DNA from: Scatophagus argus
Taxonomy: Eukaryota; Chordata; Actinopteri; Scatophagidae
Direction: 5' to 3'
Assembly (NCBI RefSeq): GCF_020382885.2
Contig: NC_058512.1
Span: 9,884,802-9,948,801 of the forward strand
Length of the DNA: 64,000 bases
The position numbers were made by a program, and so were the translations under genes. Below the pieces are notes generated by a model. That model was not told the DNA's origin and made no database searches. It worked only from the letters and a program-made list of their open reading frames with translations. Of the stretch, positions 13,096-24,800 are shown piece by piece; within the stretch, counting starts at the first letter, position 1; each line of letters begins with the position of its first letter.

Positions 13096-14380
13096 TTTAA
13101 AGTTTCTGAGAAGTCATTTAGTCAAATGTCAGCAGAGCCCTGCCTGAGGATCTGAGGCCGAGCTCTGTGAGATGATTGTTCCGGAAAAACTGGCTGTGGA
13201 AAATTCCTTCAAGTGTGGCTTTGTGTCATGTGTCCACATGCAGTTTTTATCTTGTTTGCATCCTGTACCAGTTTGAATGGACAACATGCAAAGTTGGGAT
13301 ACAATGTGATGTCCACTTAACCAATACAAATTTTTACTGTATAGGAAATGACTCCACCAAATGCGTTGCATTATATTTGAAGTTATGTAACTAAAAAAAA
13401 TTCAAATAAAAGCAGTTAAATTGTTCTATATAACTTGCTATATTCATCCAGTTATATGAAAAATGCAGTGTGTTATGCCACTGAAAGAGTGATGCTGAAC
13501 AGACTGACAATTATCCAAAGTTGTGCTCTCAAGAGGAGCTTCTGTTCTCATGACACAAAGCAAAACTTCACAGTTCTTTTGACTTGGCCTAAAGGAATAT
13601 TCCAGATGTTGTTGTATTTTGACCAGTCTTTTCTGAACAATCATCTCTCTTGTTATACAACCTCCAGACTTCATACCATCATAGTCTTAATATGTCACAC
13701 AAAAGGGGTAAAACTGTTAGAGTCATCCGGTTCTGACTTCTGGGATTGTACATTTTATTCTGGCTGTGTGTTCTGTAACTGACTCCGCTCTTGCTCTGCT
13801 CAATGAATACATCCATGTATAAGAAAAAGTGTGTTTTTCACATGGTTAAAAAGTCTGACACATCTCTTATAGTTTCTCTTCTGCATTTTAATTGTAAAGT
13901 AGATGCTTTTGTTCAGAAAATGACCGTAACTGCTCTCAGGCCTATGGGGTGTTTGAGGATTTAGGAGGTCGTCATGCATTTTTTAAGACCTGAAAACCAG
14001 TTTACATGTACTTTACATATTATGATGAAATTAGGCATAAAATAAAAGAATCAGTGCAAATGAATCCTAAAAAAGAATAATGTTTTGTTAAACTTGCGTG
14101 AATGATTCACTATCTTGACATTAACTCTTCTTGTTGTGCTTTGACTGTCTCCCTCTTCCTACAGACCATCCCTCTAGTTAAAGGGTTTAAAGTTTAGTTT
14201 GTAAATAAGGTCCAGATTAACATACGGGAGACAAACAAATGCCCTAACCACTGCTGAGCATTAGAATCATATTGGCATAAACATGTAAGCTTTTAATGTC
14301 TAAGAGGAAGTGCGAATAAACAGGGGGAACTGCTGCAGACCCGTGATAGAAAACAGGCCTAGCCTTTGCATTTGGAAAAT
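13096..14380. other. spacer between kcnip3 and the Shadoo gene
   Basis: AT-rich sequence with chance open frames on both strands (for example 13435-13782 and 13129-13371). None has splice sites plus protein-like content that I recognise. Confidence 0.6.
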
Positions 14381-14459
14381 AATGGGAGAAAAGTAACTGT
14401 ATGTGAAATGTCACCATCAGCTAAAATCATTCAACCTGTACTGTATTATTGATCTAGAA

Positions 14460-14607
14460 CCAATAGCAAAGCAGGGTTTGTTTTGGGGTGGAGCTGCTGT
14501 TGTTGAGTGGATGTCGGTGTGGAAACAATACTGGTACCAAGTGTTGTGGTTTGACAAAGGACTGCCGCTCCAGGATCACGACCTCTCAAGTGTGGCTGAC
14601 CAGAAAG
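14460..14607 (+). other. possible 5' non-coding exon of the Shadoo gene
   Basis: A GC-richer stretch ends at a donor (CCAGAAAG/GTAAAAAAT, donor GT at 14608). The Shadoo coding exon at 15272 is preceded by an acceptor (GATTTGCAG, ending 15269), and vertebrate Sprn genes have an untranslated first exon followed by a single coding exon. The link is inferred from position only. The 5' border is not defined. Confidence 0.35.
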
Positions 14608-15271
14608 GTAAAAAATATTAATAATAACTAATATTCTTTACATGTTTATTTCATTCATTGAGTAATGGATGGTAGTGGATGGTATCACCACATTTTTCAC
14701 GATGCATTGTAGTGCTGCAGTTGCATACCTACACCTTTTGATAATTAATGTTTTGTAACAAACTTTGGAAATCTATGGTATGATATATGCTGTTTATCAC
14801 AGGTGAGAAAAACAAATGCATCATGAAAGGGAGAAATATGCATCACACACATAATATCCAGCTAATCCCAGTGTTGACAGAGCATGTGGATAGTTCTGGA
14901 TGTCTGTTGTGTTAACGCTGGTGAGCATGTGACTCTGGATGTTCGGCGAGCATAATCAAAAGCTTTAATTCCAGTTTGAACGACAGCCAACAGACTTTGC
15001 AGACTCCTCTCTCTTGGTCTCTGAAAATAGAGTTTGTTTGCAAAAAAACAGATAAAAGCCATTCTTAAAAATTATAAACGAACGGCATTTTGGTTGATAC
15101 AAGCTGGAGTGCAGTGCATGATTAAAAAATATAATTCAGGGAAATAAAAATGGAGATCAGTTTTTACAAATGAACCCTTCCCAGCAAAAATAAAAAAGAC
15201 GGAGCAACATCATTTTTCACATTATCATATCATAGGTAACTCCTGTTTTTACATGGTGCAGATTTGCAGTA

Positions 15272-15733
15272 ATGACTGGCCAGCAGAAACTTCTCTCCCT
15301 GTGGATTTGGCTGTTGCTTATGGCGGCTCTGTGCCCAGGTGTGCAATATGCATACAGTAAGCGTGGAGGTTTCAAGGGTCGAGGAAAAGGTGATGATGGC
15401 AAAGCGCCTCCCTCCCAGGGCAGAGGCCTCTCCAAGCAGGGCCTGAAGTGGGCTGGAGCCGCAGCAGCCGGGGTGCTGGGGGGCACGGGCACCGGGTACG
15501 GATTAGGGTTCCTCGGCAGGCCAAAGCATGGATCCGGGGGTCATCATGGCCACAAGACACCCTCCTCTGCGCAAGATCAGAGGCTTTACTACAACGAACG
15601 CCAAGCATTTCACAACCAGTCTCTCTGGAGAGCCTTTGTTAACGCGGCTGCCCCTGCTCCCATGACTAACGCCTTTCTCACACTTGGACATGTGGTGTCT
15701 TTCCTTATAGCAGCCTGGATAAGAGACATTTGA
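15272..15733 (+). CDS. sprnb: Shadoo (shadow of prion protein), 153 aa
   Basis: Shadoo is a GPI-anchored neuronal surface glycoprotein related to PrP only in its hydrophobic core. The protein has, in order: a signal peptide (about residues 1-28); a basic Arg-Gly/Lys-rich region (30-55) including RGGFKGRGKG; the hydrophobic Ala/Gly segment WAGAAAAGVLGGTGTGYGLG (60-79), which is the PrP-like signature; an N-glycosylation site NQS (115-117); and a hydrophobic GPI-attachment tail (about 134-150). There are no PrP-type octarepeats and no disulfide pair, as expected for Shadoo. The whole reading frame is in one exon, and the splice acceptor TTTGCAG ends two bases before the ATG. A poly(A) signal follows the stop by about 40 bases. 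Teleosts have two Shadoo genes; assignment to sprnb (Sho2) rests on recalled linkage to a fish PrP gene and is less certain than the family. Confidence 0.88.
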   Translation: MTGQQKLLSLWIWLLLMAALCPGVQYAYSKRGGFKGRGKGDDGKAPPSQGRGLSKQGLKWAGAAAAGVLGGTGTGYGLGFLGRPKHGSGGHHGHKTPSSAQDQRLYYNERQAFHNQSLWRAFVNAAAPAPMTNAFLTLGHVVSFLIAAWIRDI

Positions 15734-15772
15734 TAATCACGTGGGAAAGATATCAGTCATCAAATCAAATGA

Positions 15773-15778
15773 AATAAA
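15773..15778 (+). terminator. poly(A) signal of the Shadoo gene
   Basis: AATAAA, 40 bases after the stop codon, implies a very short 3' UTR of about 60 bases. Confidence 0.6.
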
Positions 15779-15799
15779 AGTGTTTGTGAACAACTTATC

Positions 15800-18700
15800 C
15801 CTCATGGGCTTTATTGTTTAAGTGTGGTGAATATGTTTGTCCAAGTTTTATCTTTCAAATGGTCATATCCTTGGTATTTTATTTCTGGGACATCAGGGAG
15901 CTTTAACAAACTAAGTGGTGAATACACTATACAATAAAAATGGACACATGGTGGCTATTTTATGAGCTCATTCCAGGATTACTTCTGATCGATACACTTA
16001 AATTACTTTTAGGCCTACAAAAACACAATAAATTAGGAACTTGATATCAATGTGAGGGAATATATGAGGGGAATATAAACGTGTGCTCTACATGATTCAT
16101 TTTATTGCCAGTTAAACTGCTGATGATTTTTTGGATTGTCTTTTAAAAAAATATTCTCCAAAATATTTGTTTCAATATCATGTAAGACAATAAAAGCAGC
16201 CAATTCTCCATGAGAAACTGGAACCATTAAAGGGAAGTGCTGGTCAAAATGTTGCTTGAAAAAATGACTTAAATCTATTAATTTCAAATGAATTCACCTT
16301 TTTCATACATTGTGTGATCACTGCATCTTTGTGGACTGGGACAGCAAAATGTATCAAACTACACAATCCATTGCTGTTAGGTTTGCCTAAATCTAAAGAT
16401 GAAAAAAAAAAATATCCTAATTTGTGGTCCATGACAGAAGATTAGCAAAGACTTGCCATCAGATGGTGGCTGAGAGATGAACTACAAATACTGGTTTATT
16501 TCATACTTTACTTTTATTATTTCAATATTTAATAAGTTTAAAAGCCATTGTGAATAAGAACAATGGACAATGTTGGTGAAATTGTGTCATTTAGCCAGAG
16601 AAACTGTTATTTTGTTACTTATTTTATTCAACACATAAACATCCAAGACAATCCATATTAGTCATCTGAAATTAATCCAAAGTGTTTACAATAGCAGGTC
16701 CAAACCAGAAGATTTTCACAGATATATTCCCAATATGAGCTCAATGACACGGTTACAGAATATCAATCCTGAAGGGACATAAGTGCACTTTAAAGATATT
16801 TCTACAGCCTACAGTGTATGCCAGAACTGACAGAAATGAATAGGAAAAACTGGGTGGAGTATGAAAATGAATTAAATGGCAGATTAACTGAATAAAAGAG
16901 AAATGTGAAAACCAGCTGGATAAGAACAAAGTACAGGCTCATCACTTTAAGGTCACATCCTGAAACACTGTACAAAATGCTCTGCGACTACTACACCTGA
17001 CATTTTGTCATCGCTTAATAAATATCGTGTCTTTTAACTTACCAACAACACACTTTGCGGAGTATACAAGTTAGAATACACAGACAGTAATGAGCGATAA
17101 CAGTGTTTCTTCAAACTGATCATTTACTTGACTGAAAAACCCTTAATAATGGCATCGCTGAAAGCCTGCAAACTTCATTCATGTAGCATATTTCAAAACT
17201 CAGTTACAAGGTGCAGAATTACAAAACAAAAAACAAAGGAATTGAAACAGCCAGATAAAAGAAAACATGCAGGAAATAGTAAAAGTAGAATCACAAACAC
17301 AAAGAAATAATACACACATACACTTCACTATAAACAACCCCATAAGCTGACAGGTAGAGGAGAACAAAATTTTCATTCCTGGAGAAACATACACCGTGAC
17401 AACCAGAGAGGCTAGAATTCAGGAAAACCGAACAGAGATATTTACAGACCCACCAACACATGACTTGTGACTATTTCACTGTGCTCTGGGAAGCTTCAGG
17501 TTATGAGGGAAAGACGCTGAGATGTACTGACCAGCTCAAGCCTGGCAAATCACTCTGGAAAGTCTGAGGGGTTAGACTGTTAATGGAAATTTGAATAATC
17601 CAAATAATTAACAAGAATCCACAAGTTTGGCACAAGGTTTGGGAACAAATCTAACCTCAACAGCAGTGTTTAGCTTCCAGACAATTTTAAGAGAGAGAGT
17701 TAATCTCGTGTGAATAATAACAGATATGACACTGAGAGACTGTGTGTGATCAGTACGTTTGAGGAATAGAAGTGAGGCAGATTTGGAACTGGAATTTAGG
17801 ATTAAAATATTGAATTATTGCGGACCCCTGAAAACCCCAGCCTTCACCAAGCTAGCAGTACACAGACTAAAAGCACCAGGCGCTACTGTCAACAGATGCA
17901 CTTATTGTTTTTAACAGCTGCAGACGAAGCAGGGACACGACTGCATCACTAATGACACCATTTACTAATGTAACCTTACTGTCAAAGGCTACTGCATGCA
18001 ACCTAGGATTGTACAGGCAGTTGAACAGCAAAACATGTGTTAGTATCATGTACCTGAGAAGGAGTAGGAATATTCTGTACTTATTTTGTCATACAAGTGT
18101 TGTTCACTGTGGGATATTAAAGCATCTGTCCAAAGGACCTCCAGCATTACCCAATATGATTAATTGATGTTCACAAATTAGAAGGTCACAAGTTTGACTT
18201 AGAGATATAATACGTAGCATGTTCAGATTAAAATGTCTAAAACTGACTAGACATTTGTTATATAATATGTTGAGTTGTGTACTTCCATTATCCCAACATT
18301 GTCTAATCCTTTACTTCATTTATCATTTTTGGAATGGAGAGGATTATCTCTCATTTTGTTTTCACTGCCATATAGTATCTAGAAGTGATCAGCTCATCTG
18401 CATCTGAAAAATCTCCTTGGGGTTAAAAGGTGGGGTGGTTAAAATAAAATTTCCCTTTGATTAAGCTCACTTAACCACTTGAAAAACAAGTCTGCTGAAT
18501 TCAGTACAGATGATAAGGATGAATGAATTATGTGGTGATGTTAGTTTCTTGTACATATTTTAAACTGTTATAGTCACATTCCTATTTTACACAGTAGCAG
18601 AGCTATTGTCATAATAAACTGTCACAAAAACAAAACATAAGTAACCCAAATCTCTTTCTATGCATTCAGTGCATTTAATAATGTGGAGTAGAAAAGTGCA

Positions 18701-18996
18701 AAATCATAGTTCTCAAAAAAAGTTTAACAGAACAACTTAGTGCAGCTTGTACCACACAAAACTGATCTAACTTTAAATTTTTGAAATGAGTGTGGCCTAT
18801 TGAAATTTTGATGCATTTGTTACTATAACATTTTGTTACCTCTTGCAAGTTTTCTTCAGCGCTAAATGATAAACTTAATATGACCCAAAGCGCTTGCAAG
18901 TATACAGCTGTCATCTGTACTATAGTAATACATTAGCAGAATGTGGAACTGCAGATATAATAAAGAAAGTAGAAATCTATTTAGGTTATTTTTTTC
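15800..18996. other. convergent spacer between Shadoo and PrP, including the PrP 3' UTR
   Basis: AT-rich, with no recognisable protein. For the - strand PrP message, ATTAAA occurs at about 18674-18679 and AATAAA at 16495-16500 and 16101-16106. The 3' UTR may therefore be about 0.3 kb or 2.5-2.9 kb long. Nothing here chooses between them. Confidence 0.5.
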
Positions 18997-20436
18997 TTAC
19001 TGGAGAAGGAGCATGCTGGACAGTAGAATGACAAAGGAGGTGATAAGCTGAATCATCCCGAAACTCAGGGGGCTGCTGCGACTACGAGGCTGCCACTGTT
19101 GCTCAGCTTTTCTTTCCTGCAGAAAACGCTCAGAGTATTCCATGTACTTCTCAACACAGCGTCGGGTCTTCAGTTGCTCAATTAGGGCTGGGTATCCAAT
19201 CTCCTCAATGCTGACAGTGTCATCTTCCTCATCACCTCCATCCTGACTTTTAGGAGTGGTAGAGCTGCTGCCCTGATCTTTCAGAAGGTTAGTGCTATTC
19301 ATACAGCGACCCATGAAGTTCTCAAAAGACTCTGCCCGTGGTGGGGGCTGGTAGACATAATCACGGCCAAAGTCTTTATTATCTGTGGACTGGGTGCCAT
19401 AACGATGGTACATGTAGTTGTTGTAGTAGTACTCTTCTTGAGGGCTGCGAAAACTGAAATGTGGTCGAGGAAAGCGCCCCAGTCCATAGCCAACGGCCAT
19501 GCCAGCCACAGCACCAACGCCTGCTGCGACCATGGCTTTCTTGGCAAAACCTGAAGACTTGGGTTTGTATCCCATACTCTGCACAGATCGAGAAAAAGCA
19601 GACCCTCCCATCCCATGACCATAACCACCATACCCATAGCCTCCTCCACCATAGCCAGGACTGAGGATCTTATTATTTGGGTTCCAGTTAGGGTAACCTC
19701 CAACTGCTCCACCAGGGTAACCCCCTGGGTATGCACCAGGCTGACCCCAACCTTGTCCTGTGCTTCCACCTCTGACTGGGTAACCACCTGCTGCTGGGTA
19801 CTGGTAAGGGGACCTTTGATTAGGATAGCCACCTGCTGGGTAACCCCCAGCAGCTGGATACTGCTGTGGATGACCTCCTCCAGCTGGGTAGCCTCCTGCA
19901 CCAGGGTACTGATTAGGATATCCTCCTTGGTTGGTACCAGCTCTGCCTGGATATTGGTTTGGATGGCCACCTGCTGCTGGGTAGCCTCCAGCAGGTGGAT
20001 ACTGATTTGGATAATTCCCTCTCCCTGGGTTTTGGTTAGGATACCCCCCAGCGGCTGGATAGCCACCTGCAGGGTTCTGGTTAGGATACCCCCCAGCGGC
20101 TGGATAGCCACCTGCAGGATTCTGGTTGGGATAACCTCCAGGACTGGCTCTACCAGGATTCTGGTTGGGATAACCTCCTGGGTTTTGTCTGGGATATCCT
20201 CCTGGATTAGAGTTGCCAGTTCCTGGATACGGGTAACTTCCCCCAGATGGATATGGATTGGTGTTGCGATTAGGACTCTGTGGCTTAGAGCTGGATGGTT
20301 TGGAATTTGTGCTCCCCTTGTTGCTGAAGGATGAGGTTTTCTTCCCAGTACCCTTTTTAGCCCATGTCGAGTCAGTGCTCAGGAGAAACACAATAAGAAG
20401 GGATATAAGAGCCATCTCACACAACCTCCCCATCAT
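18997..20436 (-). CDS. prnp: prion protein, long-repeat fish type, 479 aa
   Basis: Fish PrP is a GPI-anchored surface glycoprotein, about twice the length of mammalian PrP. Features in order: signal peptide (about residues 1-26, ending STWA); a basic Ser/Lys-rich region (27-60); a long degenerate Gly-Tyr-Pro repeat region (about 80-250, units like GGYPNQNP and AGGYPAA); a Gly/Tyr stretch (260-280); the conserved hydrophobic core with MVAAGVGAVAGMAVGYGLG (302-320); a C-terminal domain with Cys378 and Cys427, placed to form the single PrP disulfide; glycosylation site NST (380-382); an acidic DGGDEEDD stretch; and a hydrophobic GPI tail (461-479). The coding frame is one exon; a 3' splice site (TTCTCTTCAG on the - strand) ends four bases before the first ATG. 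A second ATG follows at once, and either could start. Which teleost paralogue it is (prnpb or prnprs3) is not settled by sequence alone. Confidence 0.95.
   Translation of the reverse strand: MMGRLCEMALISLLIVFLLSTDSTWAKKGTGKKTSSFSNKGSTNSKPSSSKPQSPNRNTNPYPSGGSYPYPGTGNSNPGGYPRQNPGGYPNQNPGRASPGGYPNQNPAGGYPAAGGYPNQNPAGGYPAAGGYPNQNPGRGNYPNQYPPAGGYPAAGGHPNQYPGRAGTNQGGYPNQYPGAGGYPAGGGHPQQYPAAGGYPAGGYPNQRSPYQYPAAGGYPVRGGSTGQGWGQPGAYPGGYPGGAVGGYPNWNPNNKILSPGYGGGGYGYGGYGHGMGGSAFSRSVQSMGYKPKSSGFAKKAMVAAGVGAVAGMAVGYGLGRFPRPHFSFRSPQEEYYYNNYMYHRYGTQSTDNKDFGRDYVYQPPPRAESFENFMGRCMNSTNLLKDQGSSSTTPKSQDGGDEEDDTVSIEEIGYPALIEQLKTRRCVEKYMEYSERFLQERKAEQQWQPRSRSSPLSFGMIQLITSFVILLSSMLLLQ
20050..20139 (-). repeat. prnp: two near-identical 45-bp tandem units within PrP
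   Basis: Residues 100-114 and 115-129 are both GGYPNQNPAGGYPAA. At DNA level the two 45-base units differ at only about two positions, while the surrounding repeats have diverged. This marks a recent unit duplication. Confidence 0.85.
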
Positions 20437-20440
20437 GGCC

Positions 20441-20898
20441 CTGAAGAGAAAAGGTAAAAATCATTAAAAAATAATCATTATAAAACAATACAGCTTAGTA
20501 TAGTATAGTATAGTATAGTATAGTTTAGTGTGGTGTATTTATTTATATTTATATTCTTCTAGACGCTATATAGCAGATAATACCTTTACGTGATCGTTTT
20601 AAAAAAAACTTCGAATGGAAAATTTTCATCATTAGGATAATTTTGAAAAAAAAAAATAAATAAATCGATAGTCCATAAACCACTATGAGTGAACGATGAA
20701 AGACGTGTTTTTATTCTTGAAACAGTGAGTGGTTATCATTGCAGCATTATCAACATCCATCCCATTCGCTGAGTTAAACATGATGACTAAAGCCAATTCA
20801 TATTATATAATGTGCGGCTTTGTTCTCTCGTCGACGCAACAAACAGAAACCACAACATCTACATTAAGTCCATTAAGAATAACTGAATTATTCCTTAC
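20441..20898 (-). other. prnp: intron in the PrP 5' UTR
   Basis: On the - strand, a donor CACG/GTAAGG (GT at 20898-20897) and the acceptor TTCTCTTCAG (AG at 20442-20441) bound a 458-base intron. The upstream non-coding exon would lie at about 20899-21000. The intron carries a TATAG/AGTAT pentamer repeat (about 20496-20523). This matches the usual prnp plan of untranslated exon(s) plus one coding exon. Confidence 0.65.
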
Positions 20899-21836
20899 CG
20901 TGACATGAGGCTTAAACAGTCTTCGATGGTAATTTGATGATACTGCGTTGTTGTCCTCTCTCACTCACAGCTTCGTTACGGGCTCGCCAGATCAGGGTGG
21001 TTTCGTCTAGATGGGGTGCGCTCGTTTTGATGTACAGCAAGTAGAGGAAGGGAGGGCAGAGACGGGAACGCTTTGCTGACTTCCATGTGATAATCGTGAA
21101 GCCAAAAAACACCCGTGCAATTAAAATGTTATATTTGCAGGACTGTTTCAAGAGGCATATACTTTATGACTTGTTACACCACTTATTTATGGATAACAAC
21201 TAGAGCTAGTTAGCTTGACCTAGCTCGAGCTATATTTTAAATATAGCAGGGAGATGAAAATAGCTTATTCTGTGAGTTTCAGTGGAACTGAGCTTTCTAA
21301 GGCCCTTGTAAAATTGGAAAATAAGTTTATTATTAATGAAATGGATAACAGTAATGGCAAGCTAAATAGGGCTAACGATGGTTTAGACGACGACCGTTAA
21401 GTTACATCCAGTTACTTAGAACAAACGCACCTCATGCGGGCTGTTCTGTCATAGGATGATATGGGTTGGCCATGACGTCAAGATTGTAAACGGTCAAACA
21501 CCCGTATGTACTCGCAGCTTTCTGTCCGGTACACAGTGGAAACATGTCGAGAAGAGAATCCAGAGAAGGAGCTGCGGTCATGAAATGCACACCTGAGACA
21601 TAAACTGCACTGTAATCAGTACGGACGGACGGTGCAGTTTTATGAGAGTTAGCAGCTGCTGGGGCCACGTTAATATTTCTCGGAAACCGGCCTGTCGGGA
21701 TCGAATGGACGGATAAAATACGACCGGACCTTGATCCGAAGCGGAAGCCTAACAGACAGGCGGTTGGGCCGGGTAGAGAGATAGGGGGACGGCGTGTGGG
21801 TGCTCAACACAAGACAGAGTTGCTGCTTGCAAGGGG
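20899..21836. promoter_or_regulatory. shared head-to-head promoter region of PrP (-) and pptc7 (+)
   Basis: The putative PrP first exon and the pptc7 start codon are about 0.9 kb apart and transcribed away from each other. The part nearest pptc7 (about 21480-21836) is visibly CG-dinucleotide-rich compared with the AT-rich spacers, and no TATA box is evident. Exact start sites cannot be placed. Confidence 0.5.
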
Positions 21837-24800
21837 ATGTTATCCGTACTGTCGTATGGCAGACTGGTAGCCAGGGCTGTCCTGGGTGGACTCTCTCAGA
21901 CGGACAGTCGGGACTACAGTCTAATAAGCGCAAGTTATGGCTTCGGTAAAGATTTTCGCAAGGGGATCCTTAAGAAAGGGATGTGCTACGGAGATGATGC
22001 CTGCTTCATTGCGCGGCACAGGACTGCTGATGTATTGGGTAAGCTCTCCTGCATAGGAATGATTGTAACTGGCTTACAGGCACAATTTAGACACCCTCCG
22101 TGCTCGGGTGACCTTCAGTTAGCTAGTCTGCACGTGCACCGACCCCTCGGACGAAAACACAACCGCCCCCACCCCTTCAAAAACAGAGCCACAACTTTCC
22201 TCCCCATGCAATATTTACGTTAACGTCAGCTGTTTTTGGTTTACTTAAATCCGGAAAAATGCTAATAAATGACCACTGCATGCGGTGCAGCTGCAGGACG
22301 TGTAATTTTACCCGTAAACTGCAATTATGTGCTGTTAGTGGGTAGTTTTGAGGTGAAACACCGAATAACCTTTCACCTACATGAGGTCCAACTGAATATT
22401 TACACGTCGATCATGCAAGATATTAAACACACAAAATTAGAAGATATACATTAGCTTCATTAAAGGTATACAGCACCGAAAAAGCCCATAGGACAACGTT
22501 TGAGAGTTAATATTACAATGTCTTGCAAAGGTCAGAATGGTTGAGCATGGAAGCGGCCATATTGTCAATAGCGTCAGTAGCCTGCTAGCTTAGCGGAATG
22601 TACTTGCTTTGTCCTCACTGTCCTGCTAACAGGACGGTGAATAAAGCCAAACACTGGAGAAACCACGTGGTTTGGTCTACACATGTACGGTGCGTTTAAC
22701 AGTTTTCAAGTACTGTGCAGTTTTAATGATTAGGGTGGGGATATGAAGTGAAAAATAACCAGCTGAGTTGAACACAATATCCTCAGGGCTTCACGTGTTA
22801 CATCAGTGGCGTGGCACGAAACTCGGTAGTGCACGTGCAGTGAATGGGACTGGAGGTGGTTATCAAAACACTTCTTCAAATTTTGCAAGAAGATTTCAGC
22901 ATAGGAGTCCTTTGAATTTCGTTTTTGAGGGAACTTCCAGCGCCGGTACAAAGAGAAATTGAAATTGAAGCTGCAGCATGGAAGTTATACTTGTTGTCAT
23001 TATTAATGTTTTAGTTACATCGTGTTCTTTCTGTTTTGAAATAGGGCGTGTTAAATGAGTGAACTGTGAGTTAGAGGAAACACGTACTCCAGTGTTTACT
23101 AAACATTGACAGAGTGTTGTACGTGGATATAAATGTGTGAAATTCTCTAAAAGTGCTTTTTAGAGAAATGTTAAAACATAGCGTAATGTTCACATTGTTC
23201 TACAGCGTCGGTTTTTGCCAAAAATATATATATAAAAAGTCAACAAACGTATTTGATTTAGTTTTGGGTGTTGGATCATGCAGCATTACATTTTAATTTG
23301 CCAACTGTTTACTCTTGTTACCTGCTACATGGTCATATAACTTGATATCACAGCAGATATTCATTAAGTTTAAAAGCTTTTAAGTATTATTCATTACAAC
23401 AGCTGACATTTGTGTTCTCTTGGACCAGTTGGGTTGCTGTAAATGAAACCTAACACAATGAAACAGATAATTGCATTGCTTTCAAGAGGTGCCAGAAACA
23501 GTAGTGATAAATAATTCAATGGGGAATCTTCAACTGGGGAAACACTCCACCAGTGGTGAGCGTTTATAAGGTACTTGAGGTGAAATTGTGAATACCACTT
23601 TGTTAATACCACAGTTAATACAATAGTCTTAAGATAAGATAAACTTTATTGATCCCACAGTGGGGAAATGCACTTGTCGTGGCAGTGCACAAGAACAGAA
23701 TAGAGTGCAAAAAAGTGTGCAAAAACAGTTACAAAAACTGTAGAGTTAATAAATTAACTTACAAGTAAACAGAGTACAATATACAGCTATATACAGTTTA
23801 CAGTTTACATTTACAGTTCAGACAGGGATTAGAGTCACTCTGCTCTTACTGCCACCAATAATGGTGAAGCGCAGTATGGAATCAGGCGCTAAAATACAAA
23901 CCTGAAAGGATTTGGTTAGTAATCAATGTCAGTGTGACTGCACCAACACCAAGCTGACACATACCTGTGGTGCGGCAGAAGGTAGAATCTACACAGTATT
24001 TGACAGCTGCAGTATTGCAGCAAGCAGGTATGTCAATCCATCATTAAATTTCAGCAGTGAGGGTGGCATTTACATCACCACAGCCCCATGGCCCATACAG
24101 AATTCACAAGTCAAGGAACATTGTAAGACAGAATTGATGAATGGCATTCAGGCCTATGTAAAACAATTTTTGTGAAGATTACTGTCTCTGTGGGCAAATT
24201 TTTTTGTCATAAAGGAAAGCTACCCTGGATTTTGCCTTTGAAATTAATATTGTCATTTGTTTTGTCAGATGACAGTTACATGGTTGCTGATGCTAGCTGA
24301 CAGATTATACTCCAAGGTACCTGGTGTGGTGGCACACTGAATTGGAGCAGATCAAATGTGTGAGTGAGTAACATAACAACAGCTAACCAACAAAAAATGT
24401 CTTCCACTTTTGTCTGTCAGGTGTGGCCGATGGTGTAGGTGGTTGGCGTGATTATGGTGTCGACCCGTCTCAGTTCTCAGCCACCTTAATGAGAACCTGT
24501 GAGCGACTGGTGAAGGAGGGACGCTTCACTCCAAGTAATCCAGTGGGTATCCTAACCTCTGGCTATTATGAGCTTCTGCAGAATAAAGTTCCGCTGCTAG
24601 GTGGGTATACACAGAGACAGCACGACATACAGATGATATATTGCAGTACACAGACAGTCAGTGGTGGAGTGAGTCATGCTTCATATTTGAACAGACATAC
24701 TCTAAGAAAAAATAACGTAGCTGCAGGATGAGTCAGACCATAGCGAGATGCATAACGTATTGCTAAAATTTATCGGGTCGCATTTCTTTTAGTAACCTTT

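Noticed and set aside
18997-20436. The regular repeats at 19790-20220 look at first like a CRISPR or minisatellite array.
   Set aside because: They lie in frame inside the PrP coding exon and encode Gly-Tyr-Pro units; there are no unique spacers, and the organism is a vertebrate.
23912-24175. 87-codon open frame in pptc7 intron 1.
   Set aside because: It has no recognisable domain, splice support or coding-like composition, and follows directly after a retroposon tail.
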